A DNA stretch of 32,931 nucleotides from Perlabentimonas sp046542995 (GTDB taxonomy: Bacteria; Bacteroidota; Bacteroidia; Bacteroidales; Tenuifilaceae). The notes beneath the pieces were generated by a model, which searched no databases, had not been told where the DNA came from, and saw only the letters and a list, made by a program, of their open reading frames with translations. Location of the stretch: assembly GCA_046542995.1 (NCBI GenBank), contig JBKHAH010000033.1, forward strand, positions 1-32,931, given 5' to 3'. Numbering within the stretch: position 1 is the stretch's first letter; each line of letters begins with the position of its first letter. The translations under genes were made by a program, and so were the position numbers. Shown piece after piece: positions 1 through 6,746 of this stretch.

Positions 1-33
1 GCACTAATATAATTGTATGTTTTTAAATTACTA

Positions 34-47
34 TTTACTTAAGTAAA
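34..47. promoter_or_regulatory. 14-bp perfect palindrome upstream of tatD
   Basis: The bases TTTACTTAAGTAAA form a perfect 14-base palindrome in an AT-rich leader about 60 bases upstream of the first gene. It could be an operator for a dimeric regulator or a chance palindrome in AT-rich DNA; nothing else supports either reading. The rest of 1-109 shows nothing I recognise. Confidence 0.25.
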
Positions 48-109
48 CATTTATTATGTTTGCAAATAATAGGATGCATTAACAGCGTTGTATAATAAAA
101 AATTGAGTT

Positions 110-883
110 TTGATTTTTGTAGATACCCACTCACATATCTTTTCAAAAGAATTTAATCACGATAGGGACGAAGCCGTTAAACGTGCCAAATATCAAGGTG
201 TTGAATACATGGTGCTGCCAAATATCGATAGCACATCGGTAGAGCCATTACTGAATGTTTGCTCTGCAAACAAAGGCTACTGTTTTCCTGCGATGGGTTT
301 GCATCCAACATCTGTTAAAGATGATTTCCATAAGGAGCTGAAAATTGTTGAGCAAAACCTTACAGAGAATAAGTACATAGCTGTTGGCGAAATCGGAATT
401 GATTTATATTGGGATAAAAAATACATACAGGAGCAGAGGGTCGCTTTCCGTAAGCAGCTGAAATTGGCAAAGGAACATCAGTTACCGGTAATTATCCATT
501 CACGTAATTCCTTCGATGAGATTTTTGAGATTGTTGAGCAGGAGAATAGTTCGCAGCTTAAAGGAGTATTCCATAGCTTTACAGGAAATCACGAGCAATA
601 CAGAACTATAATCGGCTTTGGAGGTTTCTTAGTTGGAATAGGAGGAGTGGTTACTTATAAGCATGCTGGGGTTGATAAGGTAGTAAAAGATATGGACCTT
701 AATCATATAGTCCTCGAAACGGACTCGCCCTACTTATCGCCAGCACCACATAGAGGTAAGCGGAACGAAAGTGCCAACCTGATTTACATAGCAAAGCGAA
801 TTGCACATTTGCAAGATGTTTCGCTTGAGCAAGTTGCTGAGGTAACCACCCAAAATGCCATAGATCTATTCCAAATAAAATAG
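110..883 (+). CDS. tatD: TatD family metal-dependent hydrolase (DNase)
   Basis: The 257-residue protein has the usual length and motifs of the TatD/YcfH amidohydrolase-fold family: an N-terminal D-T-H-S-H metal-binding motif (residues 5-9), G-E-I-G-I-D with the bridging Glu (about residues 93-98), V-I-I-H-S-R near residue 129, H-S-F-T-G, and the late E-T-D-S-P-Y motif. Family members are cytoplasmic TIM-barrel exo/endonucleases or phosphoesterases using two divalent metals. The start is TTG: an in-frame TGA lies at 104-106, and the next ATG (residue 34) would delete the metal-binding HxH motif. The gene ends 9 bases before the asparaginase gene, so the two are probably cotranscribed. The exact substrate cannot be read from the sequence. 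Confidence 0.93.
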   Translation: MIFVDTHSHIFSKEFNHDRDEAVKRAKYQGVEYMVLPNIDSTSVEPLLNVCSANKGYCFPAMGLHPTSVKDDFHKELKIVEQNLTENKYIAVGEIGIDLYWDKKYIQEQRVAFRKQLKLAKEHQLPVIIHSRNSFDEIFEIVEQENSSQLKGVFHSFTGNHEQYRTIIGFGGFLVGIGGVVTYKHAGVDKVVKDMDLNHIVLETDSPYLSPAPHRGKRNESANLIYIAKRIAHLQDVSLEQVAEVTTQNAIDLFQIK

Positions 884-892
884 AATCACACA

Positions 893-1927
893 ATGGATGC
901 AAACGCTGTTAAAATCCTCATAATATATACGGGCGGTACCATTGGTATGAAAGAGAATCCCGAAACAGGAGCGCTAGCCCCTTTTAACTTTAATCAGATA
1001 CAAGAAGAGGTTCCTGAACTAAAAAAGTTTGGTTATGAGCTGCATACTGTTTCTTTCGATCCATTAATTGATTCATCAGATATTACCCCTGAATTTTGGG
1101 TGAAATTAGCAGATATTATTCAGGAGAATTATAACACCTACAATGGTTTTGTTGTTCTTCACGGTACCGATACCATGTCTTTTTCAGCCTCAGCACTAAG
1201 CTTTATGCTGGAGAACCTCTCAAAGCCAGTTGTCTTTACCGGCTCTCAGTTGCCTATAGGGAAACTTCGTACAGATGGGAAAGAGAATTTGATAAGCGCC
1301 GTTGAAATAGCAGCGGCTGCAAGCAACGGGCAGCCGCTTGTACCTGAAGTAACAATCTTTTTTGAAAACCAACTTTTTAGAGGTAATCGAACTACTAAAC
1401 ATAATGCTGAGCATTTTGATGCATTTCGCTCCGATAATTATCCTGTTCTGGCAATTGCTGGTATATCGATAAAATATAATTTTGCTCACATCTACTATCC
1501 AACTCATAAAAGAGAACTAACTGTCCATACTCATTTTAATAGAAACGTAGCTGTGCTAAAACTTTTTCCCGGCATACAACCCTCAATGGTCGATTCTATT
1601 CTTGATAACCCCGAACTAAAAGGTGTAGTTCTTGAAACTTTTGGAGCAGGCAATGCATCCAGTAGTCCCTGGTTTGTTAAAAAGATTGAAGAAACCGTAA
1701 AGCGTGGGGTGGTTGTTCTCAATGTGACCCAGTGCGAGGCAGGTAAGGTGGACATGGATAAGTATGAGAACGGGTTGTTGCTTAAGAGGGCAGGCGTTGC
1801 AAGCGGAGCCGACCTTACTTTTGAAGCAGCCATCGTGAAACTTATGTTCTTGCTTGGTAAAAGTTACTCATTTAATCATTTAAGGGCAGCAATTGAAATA
1901 TCAATTAGTGGTGAAATATCTCAATAA
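893..1927 (+). CDS. ansA: Type I (cytoplasmic) L-asparaginase
   Basis: The 344-residue protein hydrolyses L-asparagine to aspartate and ammonia. It carries the two catalytic Thr motifs of the family: T-G-G-T-I-G near residues 13-18 and L-H-G-T-D-T-M near residues 88-94. The conserved F-T-G-S-Q-L-P loop and the small C-terminal domain are also present. There is no signal peptide, which places it with type I cytoplasmic enzymes rather than the periplasmic high-affinity type II enzymes. The ATG at 893 gives the expected N-terminus a few residues before the first strand (K-I-L-I-I-Y-T-G-G). It follows tatD closely. No terminator hairpin is visible between it and the tRNA gene. Confidence 0.93.
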   Translation: MDANAVKILIIYTGGTIGMKENPETGALAPFNFNQIQEEVPELKKFGYELHTVSFDPLIDSSDITPEFWVKLADIIQENYNTYNGFVVLHGTDTMSFSASALSFMLENLSKPVVFTGSQLPIGKLRTDGKENLISAVEIAAAASNGQPLVPEVTIFFENQLFRGNRTTKHNAEHFDAFRSDNYPVLAIAGISIKYNFAHIYYPTHKRELTVHTHFNRNVAVLKLFPGIQPSMVDSILDNPELKGVVLETFGAGNASSSPWFVKKIEETVKRGVVVLNVTQCEAGKVDMDKYENGLLLKRAGVASGADLTFEAAIVKLMFLLGKSYSFNHLRAAIEISISGEISQ

Positions 1928-1996
1928 ATGCAGTACAGTTTAAATTTTTTTTGTAATTTGCGCCCCTGTTTAACCATGGCGTTGAGCTGTTTTTTA

Positions 1997-2084
1997 GGAG
2001 AGATGGCCGAGTGGTCGAAGGCGCACGCCTGGAAAGTGTGTATACCTCACAAGGGTATCGTGGGTTCGAATCCCACTCTCTCCG
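1997..2084 (+). tRNA. tRNA-Ser (anticodon GGA)
   Basis: A complete class II tRNA folds here. The acceptor stem GGAGAGA (1997-2003) pairs with TCTCTCC (2077-2083), with discriminator G at 2084. The anticodon stem CACGC/GTGTG encloses the loop CTGGAAA, so the anticodon is GGA and reads UCC/UCU. A long variable arm (TATACC...GGGTAT) marks it as serine type. The T stem GTGGG/CCCAC flanks TTCGAAT. The 3' CCA is not encoded and must be added after transcription. Confidence 0.97.
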
Positions 2085-2085
2085 C

Positions 2086-2115
2086 TTGCATTTTATAAAA
2101 AGTAATGTAATTTTG
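2086..2115 (+). promoter_or_regulatory. Bacteroidota-type promoter for the exb module
   Basis: TTG at 2086-2088 is separated by exactly 19 bases from TAATTTTG at 2108-2115. This matches the -33 (TTG) and -7 (TAnnTTTG) consensus of the primary sigma factor of Bacteroidota. The predicted start of transcription is near 2120, leaving a leader of about 40 bases before exbB. The -33 element lies immediately after the tRNA-Ser gene. Confidence 0.75.
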
Positions 2116-2159
2116 TTTAAATAAATCCGATTGTAAATAAATTTAACGAACTCAAAACC

Positions 2160-2984
2160 ATGAAAAAATTATTTGCATTATTTGCACTTACAGGAATGCT
2201 GATGTTTGGAGCATCAACTTTCGTTAACGCTCAGGAAGAATCTGAAGAGCCAATTGAAGAAACTATGGTAGATACAGCTGAAGTTGATGCTGACACTACT
2301 GAGGCAGAAATGCCAGAAACAGATTCTCCTTTTGAGGCTGAAAGTGAAGAGTCAATTCACAAGCAGGTTAAGACAAAGTTCATCGAAGGTGGACCAGAAT
2401 TTATGGGCATTGTATTGCTAGCTCTAATTCTGGGTTTAGCAATTGCTATTGAAAGAATCATCTACCTTAACCTTGCAACAACCAACACTGAAAAGCTCCT
2501 TTCAAGAATTGAGGAAGCAATGAAGAGTGGAGGTATTGAGGCTGCTAAAGAGGTTTGTCGTAACACTCGCGGTCCTGTTGCTAGCATCTTCTATCAAGGT
2601 CTTGACAGATCAGAGGAAGGTATCGATGTGGTTGAAAAATCTGTAGTTACCTACGGTTCTGTTCAAATGGGTCAGCTGGAAAGCGGATTAACATGGATTG
2701 CACTTTTCATCGCAATTGCCCCTATGCTTGGCTTCATGGGTACGGTACTTGGTATGATTTCTGCATTCGATGCAATTGAGGCAGCAGGTGATATTTCTCC
2801 CTCCCTTGTAGCAGGTGGTATTAAGATTGCACTTATCACTACAGTATTCGGTCTTATCGTAGCTATTATCCTTCAGGTGTTCTACAACTACCTTGTGTCA
2901 AAAATCGACAAGCTGGTTAACACCATGGAAGATGCTTCCATTTCATTAATCGACATCCTTCTTAAGTATAACGCTAAAAAATAA
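2160..2984 (+). CDS. exbB: MotA/TolQ/ExbB proton channel family protein
   Basis: The 274-residue inner-membrane protein is the pentameric stator/channel part of an ExbBD-type motor that uses the proton gradient to energise outer-membrane TonB-dependent transport. An N-terminal signal peptide (about 1-24, ending V-N-A-Q) is followed by a very acidic periplasmic stretch (25-65), then a transmembrane helix (about 80-100), a cytoplasmic loop with I-E-E-A-M-K, and two further helices. The two family motifs are clear: A-P-M-L-G-F-M-G-T-V-L-G-M and I-K-I-A-L-I-T-T-V-F-G-L. The signal peptide plus acidic extension is common in Bacteroidota ExbB proteins. It is the first gene of the module; only 6 bases separate it from the next. 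Confidence 0.93.
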   Translation: MKKLFALFALTGMLMFGASTFVNAQEESEEPIEETMVDTAEVDADTTEAEMPETDSPFEAESEESIHKQVKTKFIEGGPEFMGIVLLALILGLAIAIERIIYLNLATTNTEKLLSRIEEAMKSGGIEAAKEVCRNTRGPVASIFYQGLDRSEEGIDVVEKSVVTYGSVQMGQLESGLTWIALFIAIAPMLGFMGTVLGMISAFDAIEAAGDISPSLVAGGIKIALITTVFGLIVAIILQVFYNYLVSKIDKLVNTMEDASISLIDILLKYNAKK

Positions 2985-2990
2985 TATACC

Positions 2991-3443
2991 ATGTCCAACA
3001 AATTAATTGAGTTGTTAGTTAAGATTTTCTCTTGGACATTGATGGGGGTATCCATAATTGTTGCCTTGGTGTACTTTTTCAGAATCTCTGGTGCTGAGGC
3101 AGAGCAGGAAATGGTTGTTGCTGAACCATACATACTATGGGCGCTAATTTTACTAGGGTTAACAGCATTTCTTGCAATCATTTTCCCCATCATATACTTT
3201 GTCCTAAATCCCAGGAATGCTGTGAAAGCTTTAGTTGGATTATTAGGTCTGGGCTTGGTATTCTTAATTGGATACTTAAGTTCAGATACATCACCTATTG
3301 ATAGCGCAGTATCTAATCCAGATTTCTCTGACCCAGCCGTACTAAGGTTTGCTGATACAGGCATAATAGCTACCTATATATTATTAGGTTTTGCTATTCT
3401 TTCGCTTATCTTTACCGGCGTTAGGAGTATAATTAAATTATAA
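2991..3443 (+). CDS. Small four-helix membrane protein between ExbB and ExbD
   Basis: The 150-residue protein is mostly hydrophobic, with four likely transmembrane helices at about residues 10-30, 46-68, 77-97 and 123-146. A short soluble loop (about 98-120, rich in Asp, Ser and Pro) precedes the last helix. I recognise no catalytic motif or named family. Its position directly after exbB and before two exbD genes suggests an accessory subunit or assembly partner of this motor. Such an extra membrane protein at this place is, from memory, common in Bacteroidota exb loci. A strong hairpin follows it at 3453-3484. Confidence 0.8.
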   Translation: MSNKLIELLVKIFSWTLMGVSIIVALVYFFRISGAEAEQEMVVAEPYILWALILLGLTAFLAIIFPIIYFVLNPRNAVKALVGLLGLGLVFLIGYLSSDTSPIDSAVSNPDFSDPAVLRFADTGIIATYILLGFAILSLIFTGVRSIIKL

Positions 3444-3452
3444 GCAAATTAT

Positions 3453-3484
3453 GGTAAAGATTCGGTATACTCCGAATCTTTACC
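3453..3484 (+). other. Perfect 13-bp hairpin inside the exb operon
   Basis: GGTAAAGATTCGG (3453-3465) and CCGAATCTTTACC (3472-3484) are exact inverted repeats around a six-base loop TATACT. The following bases (GCTTAAAAAA) are not a U-tract in the RNA, so an efficient intrinsic terminator is not obvious. A partial terminator, an RNase processing site or a 3'-end stabiliser that sets the ExbB:ExbD ratio are all possible. Confidence 0.7.
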
Positions 3485-3502
3485 GCTTAAAAAATAATAC
3501 AC

Positions 3503-4078
3503 ATGGCTAGACCAACACCAGAAGTTAATGGAGGCTCATTGGCCGACATAGCCTTCCTACTCCTTATATTCTTTCTGGTTACCACAACCATGAACGTGGA
3601 TACTGGACTGGCAAGGATGTTGCCGCCAATGCCTGAAGATCAAGAAGAAACAGAGCAGGATATAAAGCAAAGGAACATTCTTACAGTGCTTATTAGTAAA
3701 AGCGATCGCTTGTTGGTTGATGGAATGCCCATGGATGTTAGCATGGTTAGGGAGAAAACAAAGGAGTTTATTTCAAATCCTGAGAATGATCCTGAACTAC
3801 CCGAGAAGGAACCCACAGAGATACCTCTTCTTGGAAACGTTGACGTTACAAAGGGCGTTATTTCATTGCAAAACGACAGAGGAACATCCTATAAAATGTA
3901 TATGCTCGTTCAAAACGAACTCGTTGCAGCTTATAACGAGCTTCGCGATGAAGTGGCAAGAACAGAGTTCGGAAGACCTTACGATGACCTGGATGAAGAA
4001 AAACAGGATGCAGTTCAAAAAGTCTATCCTCAGCGTATTTCTGAGGCCGAACCTAAAAGTGTAGGAGGGAATAAATAA
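3503..4078 (+). CDS. exbD: ExbD/TolR family biopolymer transport protein (first copy)
   Basis: The 191-residue protein has a short cytoplasmic N-terminus, one transmembrane helix (about 13-32) and a periplasmic domain. The essential membrane Asp of the family is present in L-A-D-I-A-F-L-L-L (Asp15). It would pair with ExbB to carry protons. The periplasmic part is longer than in typical ExbD (about 140 residues), with a Glu/Pro-rich insertion near residues 94-107. Its stop overlaps the start of the second exbD by one base (TAATG at 4076-4080), so the two are translationally coupled and probably form a heteromeric pair. Confidence 0.92.
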   Translation: MARPTPEVNGGSLADIAFLLLIFFLVTTTMNVDTGLARMLPPMPEDQEETEQDIKQRNILTVLISKSDRLLVDGMPMDVSMVREKTKEFISNPENDPELPEKEPTEIPLLGNVDVTKGVISLQNDRGTSYKMYMLVQNELVAAYNELRDEVARTEFGRPYDDLDEEKQDAVQKVYPQRISEAEPKSVGGNK

Positions 4079-4545
4079 TGGCAAAATTTGCAAGAAAAGG
4101 AAAGAATAAGATGCCAGCCATCTCAACGGCTTCGTTGCCCGATATTGTATTTATGTTGTTATTCTTTTTTATGGTAAGTACAACCCTTCGGGAAACAGAA
4201 ATGCTTGTCTCTATTAAGTTACCGCAGGCATCAGAGGTGGTTAAACTCGAGAAAAAATCTCTCGTTTCATACATCTATATTGGCTCACCTGCAAGGCAAT
4301 ATCAGGGAGTTTTCGGGACTGACTCAAGAATTCAGCTCAACGATACCTTCCAAAAACTAATTGATATTCGCGATTTTATCTCATCCGAAAGAGATGCTTT
4401 AAGTGAGGCTGAAAGGTCCATGCTTACCATTTCGTTAAAGGTTGATGAGAGCACAAGGATGGGTATTGTTACCGATGTTAAACAAGAATTACGAAAAGCT
4501 AGTGCGTTAAAAATTAGCTACGCGGCTCGTAAGGATGAAATATAA
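4078..4545 (+). CDS. exbD: ExbD/TolR family biopolymer transport protein (second copy)
   Basis: The 155-residue paralogue of the upstream ExbD has a basic cytoplasmic N-terminus (K-F-A-R-K-G-K-N-K), a transmembrane helix at about 20-37 with the conserved Asp22 in L-P-D-I-V-F-M-L-L, and a periplasmic domain ending in K-I-S-Y-A-A-R. The two ExbD proteins differ strongly outside the helix, so they are an old duplication rather than a recent one. No tonB gene is visible downstream; the module is closed by a terminator hairpin at 4571-4603. Confidence 0.92.
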   Translation: MAKFARKGKNKMPAISTASLPDIVFMLLFFFMVSTTLRETEMLVSIKLPQASEVVKLEKKSLVSYIYIGSPARQYQGVFGTDSRIQLNDTFQKLIDIRDFISSERDALSEAERSMLTISLKVDESTRMGIVTDVKQELRKASALKISYAARKDEI

Positions 4546-4570
4546 ATGCATTTTTTTTAAGAGATAGTTA

Positions 4571-4603
4571 TACAAAAGGTTGTGTTTAGCACAACCTTTT
4601 GTA
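4571..4603 (+). terminator. Terminator hairpin after the exb module
   Basis: TACAAAAGGTTGTG (4571-4584) pairs perfectly with CACAACCTTTTGTA (4590-4603), a 14-bp stem with a five-base loop TTTAG, 25 bases after the second exbD stop codon. The T-run lies inside the 3' arm rather than after it, as is frequent in Bacteroidota terminators. Confidence 0.75.
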
Positions 4604-4703
4604 GTTATAGTACATTGGTAAAAACATTCTGACCTAAATATTGTTTTTTATATATTTAACGATTATTTCACCATTATCATTACATAAATAATCTGATACA
4701 ATT

Positions 4704-6161
4704 ATGCCTAAACTAAAATCATTTCTATTCTTATCCATGCTCTTTTTAGTCGTTGCTTTCTCTGCTTGTTACCATAATAATGAGAAGTGTCAGAAAGCCA
4801 AGTACGTTTTTTATTTTATTGGTGATGGGATGGGCCATCAGCATATTACAGCAACACAGGCATATCTTGCTTCTTTAGATGATAGCAATATTGGCACATC
4901 GAAACTCGCATTCACTCAATTCCCTGTTGTTGGGATGGTTGAAACCTTTGCCCATAATAGGTTTGTTACCGGCTCAGCAGCCGCTGGAACGGCCTTGGCA
5001 ACCGGTCAGAAAACTTCAATAGGCACCCTGGGGCTCTCGCATGAGCATACCGATACGTTGCATAGCATCGCGTATCAAGCTAATAATAAAGACTATACAG
5101 TTGGTATGGCTACAACCGTAAGCATAGATCATGCTACACCAGCAGCCTTTTATGCTCATCAGCAGCAAAGAAACTTTTACCATCGTATTGCACACGATAT
5201 GATAAATTCTGGGTACCGATTTTTTGCAAGTGGTGGAATGCGCGATCCGGAAGGGGAAGATTCTGAAACACCGCTCGGAAACGTATTTGATATTGGGAGT
5301 AAGAAAGGGTGTTATTTTACAGATATCATTCCTCTGGATGATGAAATCCTTAATAATAACCAGTCAATTGTGTATTCAACACCCGATCCATCACCGGGAC
5401 ATACTTTAAAGTATCAGATTGATGTTAAGGATAATGATGTGACCCTTAAAGATATTACCAGAATGGGCATTGATGTTTTGAGTGATTCTAACTCAGAGTT
5501 TTTCTTTGTGATAGAAGGTGGTAAGATAGATTGGGCCTCACACGACAATGATGGTGCAACAACCATTATGGATATGGTGGCTTTCTCTGATGCCATTGAT
5601 TTAGCTCTCACCTTTTACAATGAATATCCAGATGAAACGCTTATTGTGGTTACATCCGATCATGAGACTGGCGGTATGAGCGTTGGTAATAACCATTATG
5701 GCTACGATACTCAGCTATCTCTCCTCAAGAACCAAAATTATTCGCTGGAAGCATTTAATGAGATGGTTAAAGATTTTAAGAATATTAATAACGGACATCC
5801 CTCCTTTGAACAGGTAAAAAAATTGATAGTTGAAGATTTTGCTTTAGGGGTAAGTTACGACTCATTACCAACTTCTTATAGGAATGAAATACGCGAGGCC
5901 TATTCTGCTTCTATTGGCAATAAATCAAATGAGCAGGATGCAATTATCAAAACCGAATACGGTAGCTTTGACCCAATTGCTGTTGTTGCAGTAAGAACCA
6001 TAAATCGCCTGGCAGGTATTGGTTGGACAACAGGAGCGCATACTGGTTCTCACGTTCCCGTTTATGCCATTGGTGCTGGTCAGCATCTTTTTAACGGACA
6101 AATGGATAATACTGATATCCCCAAGCGTATTGCTAAGGCAATGGGGATTGTATCGTTTTGA
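4704..6161 (+). CDS. Alkaline phosphatase (PhoA family), predicted lipoprotein
   Basis: The 485-residue protein is a phosphate monoesterase of the classical alkaline phosphatase family. The N-terminus is a lipoprotein signal with the probable lipidated Cys22 (F-S-A-C), so it should be anchored in the envelope. Family motifs are F-I-G-D-G-M-G with metal ligand Asp41, T-G-S-A-A-A-G-T-A-L-A-T-G containing the nucleophile Ser91, W-A-S-H-D-N-D, S-D-H-E-T-G-G-M, and the late G-A-H-T-G-S-H-V-P-V with the third zinc-site His. The residue before the nucleophile is Gly90, where E. coli PhoA has Asp101. The gene stands alone between the exb terminator and a long intergenic region; no pho box was recognised. 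Confidence 0.92.
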   Translation: MPKLKSFLFLSMLFLVVAFSACYHNNEKCQKAKYVFYFIGDGMGHQHITATQAYLASLDDSNIGTSKLAFTQFPVVGMVETFAHNRFVTGSAAAGTALATGQKTSIGTLGLSHEHTDTLHSIAYQANNKDYTVGMATTVSIDHATPAAFYAHQQQRNFYHRIAHDMINSGYRFFASGGMRDPEGEDSETPLGNVFDIGSKKGCYFTDIIPLDDEILNNNQSIVYSTPDPSPGHTLKYQIDVKDNDVTLKDITRMGIDVLSDSNSEFFFVIEGGKIDWASHDNDGATTIMDMVAFSDAIDLALTFYNEYPDETLIVVTSDHETGGMSVGNNHYGYDTQLSLLKNQNYSLEAFNEMVKDFKNINNGHPSFEQVKKLIVEDFALGVSYDSLPTSYRNEIREAYSASIGNKSNEQDAIIKTEYGSFDPIAVVAVRTINRLAGIGWTTGAHTGSHVPVYAIGAGQHLFNGQMDNTDIPKRIAKAMGIVSF

Positions 6162-6179
6162 TTCGTTCTATCTTTATCT

Positions 6180-6251
6180 GCAGGTATTTTTGTGATTACT
6201 ATTGAGGTTGAAAAATGCAATAGTGTTATATCAACCATATAAAATACCTGC
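6180..6251 (+). other. Inverted repeat with possible internal pseudoknot
   Basis: GCAGGTATTTT (6180-6190) and AAAATACCTGC (6241-6251) are exact 11-base inverted repeats enclosing 50 bases. Inside, ACTATTG (6198-6204) is complementary to CAATAGT (6218-6224), and GGTTGA (6206-6211) to TCAACC (6231-6236). The two inner pairings interleave, so both together would make an H-type pseudoknot closed by the outer stem. It starts 19 bases after the phosphatase stop. It could be a terminator-associated structure or a small structured RNA. Confidence 0.45.
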
Positions 6252-6369
6252 TCATTATTGCTTGCCAAAATAACGCAACTATACCTAATGTCTGGCACGG
6301 CGAACATGCAAAACGAAAAGTTGTCCGCCGTCATCAATATTTTATGCCCAATTTTTTTTGGGTGAGTTC

Positions 6370-6445
6370 AACTATTCAACCAACCAATCATTCAACCATT
6401 CAACCAACCAGCCAATCAATTATTTATTCACCCACCCAATCACTC
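6370..6445. repeat. Degenerate tetranucleotide array (ANNC units)
   Basis: Nineteen consecutive four-base units can be read in phase, starting AACT, ATTC, AACC, AACC, AATC, ATTC and ending ACCC, ACCC, AATC, ACTC. Most fit A-(A/T/C)-(C/T)-C. The complementary strand is correspondingly rich in G and T. This is a decayed microsatellite rather than a CRISPR: there are no spacers and no fixed long repeat. Confidence 0.7.
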
Positions 6446-6746
6446 TAACCGATAATATACATGCTATAATAAAGAGATATTAGATTTTACCCTTATTTCT
6501 TATTACTGATATTATCTTAATAATAAAATTCAATTTAAAGCTTTGGCATGGGGGTTGTAGTTTATGCAATATAAAGAGTCAATTTCTAAAATCATTTGAT
6601 TAATGATGTTTTTTTGTTGATTAAAACGAGTGATTTAGTAACTTTTAATTACCATGTAATATAATTTTTTTTCATACTTTTACTTTCAGCTTACTAACTA
6701 TAAAAGCATGTAGTTTTTAGTATTTAAACCCTAACTATCCGTGACC
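6446..6746. other. AT-rich intergenic region upstream of the exported-protein cluster
   Basis: About 300 bases without a credible gene. The region is strongly AT-rich, and no exact TTG-N19-TAnnTTTG promoter was found, although it must hold the promoter for the gene starting at 6747. A short hairpin (CCCAA, T-run, TTGGG at 6347-6362) lies just before the tetranucleotide array. I see nothing else in it. Confidence 0.5.

Noticed and set aside
3717..4064. 115-codon reading on the forward strand inside the first exbD gene
   Set aside because: It overlaps a well-supported ExbD gene in another frame and its translation has no domain character.
6370..6445. CRISPR-like repeat array
   Set aside because: Units are four bases, contiguous and degenerate; there are no spacers, no 20-40 base repeat and no cas genes.
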